Source of the DNA: Rhodospirillales bacterium URHD0017
Lineage (GTDB): Bacteria > Pseudomonadota > Alphaproteobacteria > Reyranellales > Reyranellaceae
Direction: 5' to 3'
Assembly: GCA_900110395.1 (NCBI GenBank)
Contig: FODP01000024.1
Span: 1-64,000 of the forward strand
DNA length: 64,000 nt
Below the pieces are notes generated by a model, which worked only from the letters and a program-made list of their open reading frames with translations, was not told the origin of the DNA and did not search any database. Below, piece by piece: positions 41,866 through 50,233 of the stretch (position 1 is its first letter; each line of letters starts with the position of its first letter). Made by a program: the position numbers and the translations under genes.

Positions 41866-43926
41866 GTGTCCCTCGATGCCAGGCCGACAGTCGCTGAGCC
41901 CGACGACGATCCCTACCTGTGGCTCGAAGATGTCGAGGGGACGCGCGCGCTTGCCTGGGTCGAGGCCGAGACCGAGCGCACGCTGAAGACCTTCGGCAAC
42001 GCGCAATTCGCCGCCGATCGCGACACGTTGGCGGCGATCTTCGACCGGCCCGACAAGCTCCCCTTCGTCGCGCGGCGCGGACCGTGGCTTTACAATTTCT
42101 GGCTCGACGCCAAGAATCCACGCGGTCTGTGGCGGCGCAGCACACTGGACAGCTTTCGCCTCGAGCAGCCGGCCTGGGAGATCCTGCTCGACGTCGACGC
42201 CCTCGCGGCGGCGGAGGGCGAGGACTGGATCTGGGGTGGCGCGCTGACGCGGCCAGGCACGCATGACCGAGCGATCGTGCGACTGTCGCGCGGCGGCAGC
42301 GACGCCGTGGTGCTGCGTGAATTCGATCTGCTGGCCAGGACCTTCGTGAAGGAGGGCTTCGTCCTGCCGGAGGCCAAGGGTTGGGTGAGCTGGCTCGATC
42401 CCGACACGCTGCTGCTCAACAGCGCCTGGGGCGGCGACGCGACGACGTCGGGCTATGCGCGGACGGTGCGGCTGTGGCACCGCGGCAGCGACGCGGCGGA
42501 GGCGCCGGTCCTCTTCGAGGCGCCGCGCCAGAGCATGTCGGTCGGCGCGGGCGTCGACCTCGAGCATGCCGCCAAGCTCGTCTGGTACGTCGAGCAAGTC
42601 GGCTTCTTCGACTTCAATGTCTGGATGGCGGACGGCGAGGGCAACAACCGCGTCAAGCTCGACCTGCCGACGGACATTCACATGCTTACCCATCGCGGCT
42701 GGATGGCCGTCAAGCCGCGCACCGATTGGACGGTCGGCGGCAAGACCTGGCCGGCCGACACCTTGCTCGGCATCGCACTCGACGCGTTCATGGCGGGCAG
42801 CCGCGACTTCACCGTGCTGTTCGAGCCGGCGGGACGCCGGGTGCTGCAGAGTTTCGTGTGGAGCGCCGGCCGCCTCGTGCTGTCGATCTTCGACAACCTG
42901 CAGCCGGTATTCGAGATGCTGACGCCGTCCGACGATGGCTGGGCACGCCAGGACGTCGGCGGCCTGCCGGCGATCGGGGTGGTCGACCTGTCGCCGCTGG
43001 ATGTGGAGGCCTCGGAAGGCAACGGCGACCTGATCGCGACCGTGCAGGATCCGCTGACGCCGCATTCGCTGATGCTGCTCGTGCCGGACAAGGGTCCGGT
43101 CGTGCTCAAGCGATCGTCGCCCGCATTCTCGCCGGACGGGCTGGTGGTGACCCGCCACGAAGCGATCTCCGTCGACGGCGAGCGCATCCCTTATTTCCAG
43201 ACCGGCCCGGCCGGCGAGACCGGCGAGGCGCCTGTGCTTCTCGGAGGATACGGCGGCTTCGGACTGCCGAGCAGACCGATCTACAATCCGATCATCGGCA
43301 AGCTTTGGCTGGAGCAGGGCGGCACCAGCGTCATTGCCAACATCCGGGGCGGCGGCGAGTTCGGCACGCCCTGGCACGACGCCGGCCGCAACGCCGGCAA
43401 GCGGCTGTCGCACGACGACTTCGCCGCCGTCGCCGCCGACCTGGTGCGCCGCGGCGTGACGCGGCCGGGCCGCATCGCCGCCGAGGGCGGATCGAACGGC
43501 GGTATCCTGATCACCAACATGCTGACACGCTATCCCGAGCGCTTCGGCGCCCTGTTCTGCACCATCCCGCTGATTGACATGCGCCGCTATTCCAGGCTTT
43601 TGGCCGGCGCGAGCTGGATCGCCGAGTACGGCGATCCCGACAAGCCGGAGGAGTGGGCGTGGCTGAAAACCTATTCAGCCTATCACCAGGCAGTGCCCGG
43701 CCAGGCCTATCCGCCGATCCTGATCGCCACGACGCGCCGCGACGATCGCGTGCATCCCGGTCACGCGCGCAAGATGACCGCCAAGCTCCGCGCCATGGGC
43801 TACGACGAGGTCTATTTCTATGAGCCGGCCGCGGGCGGCCACGGCTACGGCAAGGACAACAAGGAACGCGCCGCCTTCTCGGCACTTGGCTACACGTTCC
43901 TCAAGCAGAAGATCGGCTGGTCGTAG
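41866..43926 (+). CDS. Prolyl oligopeptidase family serine peptidase (S9)
   Basis: The 686-residue protein begins at GTG 41866 (GGAGG 11 bases upstream). The start DDPYLWLEDVEGTRALAWVE is the classic opening of S9A peptidases. A beta-propeller domain is followed by the hydrolase domain, with GGYGGFGLPSRP and ANIRGGGEFGTPWHDAGR. Ser543 (EGGSNGG), an Asp in TTRRDDRVHPGHARK and His659 (GGHGYG) form the triad. It cleaves short peptides, usually after proline. It has no signal peptide. It begins 17 bases after the LysR gene, perhaps by chance. Confidence 0.92.
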   Translation: MSLDARPTVAEPDDDPYLWLEDVEGTRALAWVEAETERTLKTFGNAQFAADRDTLAAIFDRPDKLPFVARRGPWLYNFWLDAKNPRGLWRRSTLDSFRLEQPAWEILLDVDALAAAEGEDWIWGGALTRPGTHDRAIVRLSRGGSDAVVLREFDLLARTFVKEGFVLPEAKGWVSWLDPDTLLLNSAWGGDATTSGYARTVRLWHRGSDAAEAPVLFEAPRQSMSVGAGVDLEHAAKLVWYVEQVGFFDFNVWMADGEGNNRVKLDLPTDIHMLTHRGWMAVKPRTDWTVGGKTWPADTLLGIALDAFMAGSRDFTVLFEPAGRRVLQSFVWSAGRLVLSIFDNLQPVFEMLTPSDDGWARQDVGGLPAIGVVDLSPLDVEASEGNGDLIATVQDPLTPHSLMLLVPDKGPVVLKRSSPAFSPDGLVVTRHEAISVDGERIPYFQTGPAGETGEAPVLLGGYGGFGLPSRPIYNPIIGKLWLEQGGTSVIANIRGGGEFGTPWHDAGRNAGKRLSHDDFAAVAADLVRRGVTRPGRIAAEGGSNGGILITNMLTRYPERFGALFCTIPLIDMRRYSRLLAGASWIAEYGDPDKPEEWAWLKTYSAYHQAVPGQAYPPILIATTRRDDRVHPGHARKMTAKLRAMGYDEVYFYEPAAGGHGYGKDNKERAAFSALGYTFLKQKIGWS

Positions 43927-44057
43927 CGTCGTCGGGCCGTCTTGACCCGATAGCGAGCAGCTCCTCGTGACAATTGCCGGCCTGACCGCGGGTTGCCTGT
44001 AACGCTTGTCCTGTTCATTTCGTCGTCTTTGCAGGCGAAGAGGTTTGGCAACGCACG

Positions 44058-44465
44058 ATGAATGATGATCGGCAGGACCTGTCAGGCATCTGGCAGGGCC
44101 TCTATTCCTATCCGGACGACTATGAACGGGTTGCCTTCGTGGCGGTCGTTATCGATACGGGAGGTACCTTGAGCGGTACCACCCACGAACGATGCAGCTT
44201 CCAGAAGGCCCCCGGTGAATATCTGTACGCGAGGCTGAGTGGGCGGCGTGTCGATTCAACAGTCACTTTCGTCAAGACCTACGACGGCACTGGCGGCCGG
44301 GATCATTCAGTCGATTACGAAGGCACCATCAACGAGGACGCTACGGAAATCAGCGGGCAATGGCACTTGCCTGGACAGTGGTCTGGACCGTTCCTGGTGA
44401 TGCGGGCCAACAGCAAGGAGGATGCCGTAGTCAGGAGGTCGTTGCAGCCTGTCGACGAATCATAG
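44058..44465 (+). CDS. Hypothetical beta-rich protein
   Basis: The 135-residue protein reads MNDDRQDLSGIWQGLYSYPD, VAFVAVVIDTGGTLSGTTHE, STVTFVKTYDGTGGRDHSVD and YEGTINEDATEISGQWHLPG. The alternation of short strands with the pattern G-x-W-x-G at the start and I-S-G-Q-W near the end suggests a small beta-barrel (lipocalin- or avidin-like). There is no signal peptide. No family is named with certainty. It converges with and overlaps the acetyltransferase gene by six bases. Confidence 0.6.
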   Translation: MNDDRQDLSGIWQGLYSYPDDYERVAFVAVVIDTGGTLSGTTHERCSFQKAPGEYLYARLSGRRVDSTVTFVKTYDGTGGRDHSVDYEGTINEDATEISGQWHLPGQWSGPFLVMRANSKEDAVVRRSLQPVDES

Positions 44466-45020
44466 GTGCAGCAGCCGCTTGGCCATCAGGATATCGGGCC
44501 GGCCCGGCCCATTCACGTCAGGCAGCAGCCCGATCACCTGATAGCCGTGACGGCGATAGAAGGTGAGCGCATGGCCGCGTGTCGATGCCTCGATCGCCGC
44601 CGTGTATCGCGGAAGGTCGGCCCAGAGATCGTATCCGAACGCCGTCGTGCCGCCGTGCTCGTCGTCGGTGCCCAGGAACATGGTCAGCACGCCCTCCTGG
44701 CGCGCCCGGGCCTCGATGGTGGCGATCATGGTGGTACCGATGCCCTGGCGCTGGCGGTCCGGCGCGACCACCAGCGGGTGAAGCTCCCAACCGTGGCTGT
44801 AGGTGCGAATGGCGCCGACCCAACCGACCAGTCGTTCGCCGTCGAGGGTGGCGCTGCCCAGCCAGTCGCCGTCGTTCCAGCGCAAGTCGACTTCGGCCTC
44901 GGCCTCGCCCGCACCCTGATGGGCCGAGGGCAGGTGGGCGAGGGCGGACCGCAGGATCTCGCCTGCGGCAGCCCGCTGCGCCTTGGTGATGGATCTGAAG
45001 TCGACGAGCTCGACGGCCAT
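44460..45020 (-). CDS. GNAT-family N-acetyltransferase
   Basis: The 186-residue protein has the GNAT core: GSATLDGERLVGWVGAIRTY, then LHPLVVAPDRQRQGIGTTMI, where RQRQGIG is the acetyl-CoA pyrophosphate loop, and HALTFYRRHGYQVIGLLPDV at the C-terminus. The phrase LGTDDEHGGTTAFGYDLW is found in a subgroup of aminoglycoside-type acetyltransferases. It transfers acetyl to an amine; the substrate is unknown. Its ATG overlaps the stop of the LysE gene (TGATG). Confidence 0.88.
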   Translation of the reverse strand: MAVELVDFRSITKAQRAAAGEILRSALAHLPSAHQGAGEAEAEVDLRWNDGDWLGSATLDGERLVGWVGAIRTYSHGWELHPLVVAPDRQRQGIGTTMIATIEARARQEGVLTMFLGTDDEHGGTTAFGYDLWADLPRYTAAIEASTRGHALTFYRRHGYQVIGLLPDVNGPGRPDILMAKRLLHL

Positions 45021-45646
45021 CAGCTCCGCGATCCGGCGAAGGTGACGGTCGCGACGCCGGCGCCGATCAGTAGGCCGCCGCCCACCTTGTTGACGACACC
45101 GATGGCGCGGGGATTGGCGACGAAGCCGCGGGCGCGGGTGGCGGCCAGGGCGTAGCCGAAGGCATTGGCGAAGGCCAGCACCAGGAACGTCGTCTCGAAC
45201 ACCACCATCTGGGTGAGGAAGTCGGCGCGCGGATCGAGGAAGGCCGGCAGGAAGGCCACGAAGAAGGTGATGCTTTTAGGATTGAGGGCCGTCACCAGCC
45301 AGGCATGGCCCAGCATCTTGGCGGCCGACACCGCGTCGGTACGCGGCGCCGCATCCAGAGTGCCGCCGGCGCGCCATAGCTTTATGCCGAGATAGACCAG
45401 GTAGGCGGCACCGACCCACTTCAGGATCGTGAACAGCGTGGCGGAGGCGGCTAGAAGCGCCCCCAGGCCCAGCATGGAGAGCGTCATGGCGGTGAAGTCG
45501 CCCAGCGCCACGCCCACGGTCATGGGCAGCACGGTGCGCCAGCCTTGGCCCAAGGCATAGGACACGACCAGCAGCACGGTCGGTCCCGGAATGATCAGCA
45601 GTACCGCCGACGCGGCAGTGAAGGCAGCCCAGCTTTCGAACGTCAT
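45020..45646 (-). CDS. LysE-family translocator (RhtB-like amino-acid exporter)
   Basis: The 208-residue protein has about six helices and the LysE/RhtB marks: PGPTVLLVVSYALGQGWRTV and LPMTVGVALGDFTAMTLSML, then WVGAAYLVYLGIKLWRAGG, and LNPKSITFFVAFLPAFLDP. It exports amino acids or their derivatives by proton exchange. It is translated with the downstream acetyltransferase, a pairing that could export or detoxify one compound; that link is inference. Confidence 0.9.
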   Translation of the reverse strand: MTFESWAAFTAASAVLLIIPGPTVLLVVSYALGQGWRTVLPMTVGVALGDFTAMTLSMLGLGALLAASATLFTILKWVGAAYLVYLGIKLWRAGGTLDAAPRTDAVSAAKMLGHAWLVTALNPKSITFFVAFLPAFLDPRADFLTQMVVFETTFLVLAFANAFGYALAATRARGFVANPRAIGVVNKVGGGLLIGAGVATVTFAGSRS

Positions 45647-45695
45647 GCAATCCTCCGGTTACAACGGAGGATCAAGCCACAGGCTTTCGCCGAGG

Positions 45696-46634
45696 TCAGC
45701 CGGCTTTTGCCGTCTTGCCGCCGTCGATCACGATCTGCGCCCCGGTCATGAAGGGGTGCTCGTCGGAAGCGAGGGTCAGGGCGAGCGCCGCGACCTCCTC
45801 GGCGGTGGCCAGGCGGCCGATGCCGGGCACGTTGTTCTTGACCCACTGGTTCAGGCCGACCCGCCACACCGCGTCGGGCACGTTCTCCATGCCGGCGGCG
45901 CGGCGCAGGAAGGGCGTGTCGGTCGTGCCCGGGATCAGCGTGTTCACGCGGATGCCCTGCTGGGCATAGTCGAGCGCCGCGCCCTGGACCAAGCCGACCA
46001 GCGCCCGCTTGCTCGCAGTGTAGGCCGAGCGCTTGGCCTGGGTAGAGATGGCGTTGGACGAGGCGGTGACGACGATGGTGCCGCCGCCCACCTTCAGCAT
46101 GTGCGGGATCTCGTACTTCATGGCGAGGAAGACGCCGCGCAGGTTGGTGTTGTTCACGCGGTCCCATTCCTCGGCGCTGTAGTCGTGCACCAGCTTTTCG
46201 ATGGTGATGCCGGCATTGTTGAAGGCGACGTCGAGCCGCCCATAGGTGCCGACCGTGGCATCGATAAAGGCGCGGACCTCGTCCTCGACCAGCACGTCGG
46301 CCTTCACGTAAAGCGCCTCGCCGCCCGCCGCCCTGATTTCGCGCTCGACCTCATGCCCGAGAGTCGTCCGGCGACCGCAGAACGCCACCCTGCCGCCTTC
46401 GGCTGCGAAGGCGAGGGCAGCGGCCCGACCGATGCCGGACGTGGCACCGGTAATGGCGACTACCTTGCCGTTGAACCGGCGCCCGCCGGGCTGAGGCGGG
46501 ACGGGTGGTGACTTGGGCGGGAGGGCCAGGGCGACGCCGGTTGCCAGACCGGTGATGAGGCCAGCGGCAGCACCGAGTGTCGTCGAACCCAGGATGCGGC
46601 GGCGATTGGGCGAGGGAGGCGTGTCTTGGGACAT
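45696..46634 (-). CDS. SDR-family dehydrogenase with Tat-like signal
   Basis: From ATG 46634 (TTGGAG upstream) the protein has 312 residues. The first 40 (NRRRILGSTTLGAAAGLITG) contain a twin-Arg and hydrophobic stretch, as in Tat signals. A classical SDR follows: ITGATSGIGRAAALAFAAEG, NNAGITIE, catalytic Ser in VTASSNA and Tyr/Lys in YTASKRALVG, and the end GAQIVIDGG. SDRs need NAD(P), so export to the periplasm would be unusual; the segment might instead be a membrane anchor. A TetR regulator diverges from it. Confidence 0.85.
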   Translation of the reverse strand: MSQDTPPSPNRRRILGSTTLGAAAGLITGLATGVALALPPKSPPVPPQPGGRRFNGKVVAITGATSGIGRAAALAFAAEGGRVAFCGRRTTLGHEVEREIRAAGGEALYVKADVLVEDEVRAFIDATVGTYGRLDVAFNNAGITIEKLVHDYSAEEWDRVNNTNLRGVFLAMKYEIPHMLKVGGGTIVVTASSNAISTQAKRSAYTASKRALVGLVQGAALDYAQQGIRVNTLIPGTTDTPFLRRAAGMENVPDAVWRVGLNQWVKNNVPGIGRLATAEEVAALALTLASDEHPFMTGAQIVIDGGKTAKAG

Positions 46635-46647
46635 GGCAAACTCCAAT

Positions 46648-46694
46648 CTTGTCATCAGCAAGATAGGTTAGCCTCTAATCTTTACAATGACAAG
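46648..46694. promoter_or_regulatory. Palindromic operator between SDR and TetR genes
   Basis: CTTGTCAT at 46648-46655 pairs with ATGACAAG at 46687-46694. Between them lie further mirrored blocks (AAGAT...ATCTT and TTAG-CCT-CTAA). The site sits between the divergent starts at 46634 and 46745, so it is the likely operator of the TetR protein, controlling both genes. Confidence 0.55.
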
Positions 46695-46744
46695 TCTCGG
46701 CATGGTCGCTTGACACTCCCCCATAGCGCGTGAGGGGATGGCCC

Positions 46745-47371
46745 ATGGCGCGGGCAAAGACAGCAAAACCCTATCATCATGGCGAGTTGCGCGAGGCGCT
46801 GGTTTCGGCCGGCCGCAAGCTGCTGGAGGAAAAGGGCGTGCGCGGCTTCACGCTGCGCGAATGCGCGCGCCGCGCTGCGGTCTCCCATGCCGCGCCGGCG
46901 CATCATTTCGCGTCGATCGACGATCTCCTGGCCGAGATCGCGACCCGCGGCTACCACGAGCTCACCGCGGCGATGTCGGCCGAGGCCCGCCGGTCGGGCA
47001 ACGAACCAGCCGCGCGCCTGGTCGGCCAGGGCGTGGGCTACATGGCCTTTGCCGCGGCAAACCCGGTGCTGTTCCAGCTCATGTTCAGCCGCGAGGCCAA
47101 CCGCTTCGAGGCGCCGGAGCTCGCCGAGGCGGCCAAGTCGGCCTACCACCTGCACCGCGAGGCCGTCGAAGCCGTCATCCCCCAGGCTTCGGGCGACGTG
47201 AAGGAGCGCATGGTCGACTTTGCCTGGGCGGCCGTTCACGGCTTCATCACCTTGGTCCTGGAAGGCCAGCTCGGCGAGAAGGATTCATCTCGAGCGCTGA
47301 AGGCCCGTGGTCTGGCGGCCCTGTCGGCGATGGTCGAGGCCGTCGTCCGCGCCGGCGGCGAGCCTGGCTAA
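46745..47371 (+). CDS. TetR/AcrR-family regulator
   Basis: The 208-residue protein starts at ATG 46745 behind GAGGGG. The N-terminal helix-turn-helix reads LREALVSAGRKLLEEKGVRG, FTLRECARRAAVSHAAPAHH and FASIDDLLAEIA. The C-terminal part fits the WHG/TetR_C_33 ligand-binding group (LFQLMFSREANRFEAPELAE, WAAVHGFITLVLEGQL). It probably represses itself and the divergent SDR. It ends four bases into the convergent acetyltransferase gene. Confidence 0.9.
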   Translation: MARAKTAKPYHHGELREALVSAGRKLLEEKGVRGFTLRECARRAAVSHAAPAHHFASIDDLLAEIATRGYHELTAAMSAEARRSGNEPAARLVGQGVGYMAFAAANPVLFQLMFSREANRFEAPELAEAAKSAYHLHREAVEAVIPQASGDVKERMVDFAWAAVHGFITLVLEGQLGEKDSSRALKARGLAALSAMVEAVVRAGGEPG

Positions 47372-47961
47372 CGCAGGTCGATCCGAAACAGCAGGGCCTC
47401 CTTGCTGCCGTAGACCGGATCCTTGCGGAAGCGCGCCACGAGCACGCCGCCATTGTTGGTGATGACCTTCTGCGACGGCACGTTGTCCAGGTCGGCGGTC
47501 AGCTCGACATAGGCGAGCCCCTCCTCGCGCGCGTCCGGGAGCATCATCGCCAGAGCGCGGGTGGCATAGCCGCGGCCGCGCTTCCACGGCACCACGGCAT
47601 AGCCGATGTGGCCCAGGCAGGTCGGCGGCAGCGCCTCCGTTCCGGGTTGCCAGCGAAAGTTGATCGAGCCGCAGAAGCCGTCATCCCATATCCAGCGTCG
47701 ATAGCCCGGCAGGCGCGCCACCTGAGTGCCATCGGGCAGGGCGATGGGACCGCCCTTGGCCTCGCGGTCGTCGAGCAGGGCCACGAAGGCCGCCGGATCG
47801 ACGGCGATGTGTTCCAGCTCCTCCAGCGCGGTCTCCTCTGGCTGGATATTGTCCGGCGACCAACCCTGCCGGAGCGCATCGGCGTAGGCATCGAGATGTG
47901 CCAGGGAGGGGACAAGGAGCTGCAACGGACTATCCTCGGCAAGGACCGGCTGCTGTAGCAT
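47368..47961 (-). CDS. GNAT-family N-acetyltransferase (RimJ/RimL-like)
   Basis: From ATG 47961 the protein has 197 residues: MLQQPVLAEDSPLQLLVPSL, DGFCGSINFRWQPGTEALPP, then LGHIGYAVVPWKRGRGYATR, where RGRGYA is the acetyl-CoA loop, and AYVELTADLDNVPSQKVITN. The ending (NGGVLVARFRKDPVYGSKEA) resembles YesJ/RimL-like proteins. The substrate is unknown. The downstream frame into 48045 is not part of the family, which supports this start. Confidence 0.85.
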   Translation of the reverse strand: MLQQPVLAEDSPLQLLVPSLAHLDAYADALRQGWSPDNIQPEETALEELEHIAVDPAAFVALLDDREAKGGPIALPDGTQVARLPGYRRWIWDDGFCGSINFRWQPGTEALPPTCLGHIGYAVVPWKRGRGYATRALAMMLPDAREEGLAYVELTADLDNVPSQKVITNNGGVLVARFRKDPVYGSKEALLFRIDLR

Positions 47962-47969
47962 GGCCGGCC

Positions 47970-48587
47970 ATGAGTTCCAGCCCTGTCCTCGTCCTCGACA
48001 TCGACGGTGTCGTCTCGCTCGCCCAGGCCGGTTCGGCCGCGCCATGGTACGCCCGCCTGCAGGCCGACTGGGGCTTCGACCACGAGGAGATGGCCCGCGA
48101 TTTCTTCCGCCGCGACTTCCTCGAGGTGCTGCGCGGCCGCCTCGACCTCTACGTCGCCCTGCATGGCTGGCTGGAAACCAAGGGCATGGCCGACCGGCTG
48201 GAAGAGTTCATCGCCTACTGGTTCGCCAAGGACGCCATCATCGACCGCGAGGTTCTAGCGCTCGCCGACGCCTGGCGGCACCGCACCGGCGGGCGCTGCT
48301 TCACGGCCTCCAACCAGGAGCACCATCGCATCGCCTACCTGCGCGACCAGGCGGGGCTGGGGCCGCACTTCGACGAGATCATCTATTCGGCCGGGCTCGG
48401 CGTCTGCAAACCCGACCGCGTGTTCTTCACCAACGCCCAGGCGCGCATGGGCGTAACGGCGGCGCAGGCGATCCTGTTCGTCGACGATGCCGCGGCCAAC
48501 GTCGACGGCGCCCGCGCCTGCGGCTGGCGGGCCATGCTCTATCGCGGCCCCGAGAGCCTGAAGCGCGCGCTCGACAGCTGGGGTTAG
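47970..48587 (+). CDS. HAD-superfamily hydrolase
   Basis: The 205-residue protein has HAD motif I as VLVLDIDGVVSLA, motif II in CFTASNQEHHRIAY, motif III Lys in GVCKPDRVFF, and motif IV as ILFVDDAAANVDGARACGWR. The alpha-helical cap lies between (GFDHEEMARDFFRRDFLEVL). This looks like a haloacid dehalogenase/phosphatase of the YihX type. The substrate may be a sugar phosphate. It diverges from the acetyltransferase gene by eight bases. Confidence 0.88.
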   Translation: MSSSPVLVLDIDGVVSLAQAGSAAPWYARLQADWGFDHEEMARDFFRRDFLEVLRGRLDLYVALHGWLETKGMADRLEEFIAYWFAKDAIIDREVLALADAWRHRTGGRCFTASNQEHHRIAYLRDQAGLGPHFDEIIYSAGLGVCKPDRVFFTNAQARMGVTAAQAILFVDDAAANVDGARACGWRAMLYRGPESLKRALDSWG

Positions 48588-49252
48588 GCCCGCCGCAGCT
48601 TCGCCCAGATGATCGCGTGGATGACCATCCACATCGGCACCAGCACCGTGGGCACGAACGAGAGGGGCAGGCGCGTCATCGCCTCCGAGCCCGGATCGGG
48701 GAATACCTGCAGCAGCGAGCCCGGTGCCGACATCACGCCGAGCACGATCGCCGCCACCAGGTCGAGCATGCCGAAGGCGTTCCAGAGATGCAGCACAGCC
48801 TTGTTCTGCGCCGGCGCGCGGGCGAGCCAGATCAGCGGCAGCGCCACGACGCCGCTGATGATGTCGCCCCAGCCGGCCGAGTGAGGGAACGGACCGGACA
48901 TCCGGCCCTCGGCCGCCACCAGCAGGAACAGCACGGCGAAGACGCGGCCCACATTCATGCCGACCAGGAGCGGCAGCGGCAGTCCGAGCATCGCGGCGCG
49001 CGGCTTCGGCCAGGCTGTCGCAACGACGGCGGCGGTGAGCGGTGCGGCCACGAAAAGACCCATGACAGGGAAGGGTCTTGCCATCGCGGCCCAGCCCGCC
49101 GCGCTGCCCGCGGTGGCGACGCCGACCCACAGCCCGAGCAGCGCCGCCAATACGATCTTCGTGCTGCGCGAGACATCGAGGACCGCGAGCAGGGTGCTGA
49201 TGATGAAGATGGTCAGCGCGACGGTGGCGATGGTTCCCAGGAAGTCGAGCAT
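48584..49252 (-). CDS. Hypothetical membrane protein with seven helices
   Basis: From ATG 49252 (GGAGG upstream) the protein has 222 residues: MLDFLGTIATVALTIFIIST, KIVLAALLGLWVGVATAGSA, then FPVMGLFVAAPLTAAVVATA, and more. Near the middle is SAGWGDIISGVVALPLIWLA, and the end has VPTVLVPMWMVIHAIIWAKL. No enzyme motif is seen. A TetR regulator is divergent at 49328, with a palindrome between, so the protein is probably controlled by it. Confidence 0.75.
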   Translation of the reverse strand: MLDFLGTIATVALTIFIISTLLAVLDVSRSTKIVLAALLGLWVGVATAGSAAGWAAMARPFPVMGLFVAAPLTAAVVATAWPKPRAAMLGLPLPLLVGMNVGRVFAVLFLLVAAEGRMSGPFPHSAGWGDIISGVVALPLIWLARAPAQNKAVLHLWNAFGMLDLVAAIVLGVMSAPGSLLQVFPDPGSEAMTRLPLSFVPTVLVPMWMVIHAIIWAKLRRA

Positions 49253-49297
49253 GCGAGGTCCTCCGGTTGGGTTGCCGAAGGGTCGTGTCCCGCTGAA

Positions 49298-49310
49298 GAT
49301 GTTCAACATC
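49298..49310. promoter_or_regulatory. 13-bp palindrome, probable TetR operator
   Basis: GATGTTCAACATC is a perfect palindrome centred on C49304, between the divergent membrane-protein gene (start 49252) and the TetR gene (start 49328). Its position between the two promoters supports binding by the adjacent regulator. Confidence 0.5.
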
Positions 49311-49327
49311 ATCTTATGGAGGGCGCC

Positions 49328-49909
49328 ATGCCGTATTCGCCGACGCACAAGCTGCAAACGCGCCAACGCATCCTCGAAAGCGCGCGCCGCCTGTTCAACA
49401 GCAAGGGCTTCGACGCCGTCTCGATCGGCGAGGTGATGGAGAATGCCGGCCTGACGCACGGCGGTTTTTATCGGCATTTCAAGGACAAGGATGAGCTCTA
49501 TGCCGAGGCCGTGCGCTGGTTCCTGTGCGATGAGGCGCCGAAACCATGGCGGCGGCCGGGGCGCAATGCGCACAAGCCGCGCGCCCAGCGAATCGTCGAT
49601 GCCTATTTCTCGTTCGACCACTTCGACGACAATGAGAGCTGCTGTCCGCTGGTCAGCCTGCCGTCCGATGTGACGCGCGTCGGTGAGGGCGTGAAGGCAG
49701 CCTACCAGGACGTGCTCGAGAAGCTGGTTGCCTTGCTGCAGGCCGACCTCGAGGGGCCGCAGTCGCGTGAGCGCGCCCTGTCAGTGGCGGCACTGTGCGT
49801 CGGCGGGCTGGTTGCTGCCCGGGGCGTGGCCGATCCCAGCCTCGCGAAGGAGCTGCGCCAGGCGGCCTACCGGCAGGCGCAAACTATGCTAAAAGCCCGC
49901 CCATGTTGA
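49328..49909 (+). CDS. TetR/AcrR-family regulator
   Basis: The 193-residue protein starts at ATG 49328 with GGAGG five bases upstream. The DNA-binding part is QTRQRILESARRLFNSKGFD, AVSIGEVMENAGLTHGGFYR and HFKDKDELYAEAV, the AcrR-like TGGFYRHF form. The C-terminal half (ESCCPLVSLPSDVTRVGEGV, ALCVGGLVAARGVAD) is like TetR proteins that sense aldehydes or xenobiotics. It likely represses the divergent membrane protein. It ends by overlapping the cupin gene by seven bases. Confidence 0.9.
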   Translation: MPYSPTHKLQTRQRILESARRLFNSKGFDAVSIGEVMENAGLTHGGFYRHFKDKDELYAEAVRWFLCDEAPKPWRRPGRNAHKPRAQRIVDAYFSFDHFDDNESCCPLVSLPSDVTRVGEGVKAAYQDVLEKLVALLQADLEGPQSRERALSVAALCVGGLVAARGVADPSLAKELRQAAYRQAQTMLKARPC

Positions 49910-50232
49910 TGTTCGACATACCGTTCGGCACGACCGACTGGGAAGGCGTGGAGCGCACCGAGCATGCCGGCGAGACCGGCAAGGCCTACTGGCGCACGCG
50001 TAATTTCAACAACATCCGTGTGCGCATCGTCGAGTACACGCCGGGCTATCTGGCCGACCACTGGTGCCAGAAAGGCCATGTCCTGCTGGTGCTCGACGGC
50101 GAACTGCACACCGAGCTGGCCGATGGCCGGACCGTGGTCCTGAAGAAGGGCCAGAGCTACCAGGTCGCCGACGGCGATCTCGCCCATCGTTCGAGCACCG
50201 CAAACGGCGCCAAACTCTTCATCGTGGACTGA
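49903..50232 (+). CDS. DHCW-motif cupin-fold protein
   Basis: The 109-residue protein contains the namesake motif: YTPGYLADHWCQKGHVLLVL, with DHWC in place of the usual DHCW order, and the second cupin block KKGQSYQVADGDLAHRSSTA. The His residues bind a metal in such folds. The opening FDIPFGTTDWEGVERTEHAG is also characteristic. The function is unknown; small cupins are often isomerases or sensors. It starts inside the TetR gene end, either 49903 or 49909, and the next gene follows by one base. Confidence 0.8.
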   Translation: MLMFDIPFGTTDWEGVERTEHAGETGKAYWRTRNFNNIRVRIVEYTPGYLADHWCQKGHVLLVLDGELHTELADGRTVVLKKGQSYQVADGDLAHRSSTANGAKLFIVD

Positions 50233-50233
50233 T

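Noticed and set aside
47960..49327. Long plus-strand frame running into the second TetR gene
   Set aside because: It lies over the HAD gene in another frame and antisense to the membrane-protein gene; only the part from 49328 has family homology.
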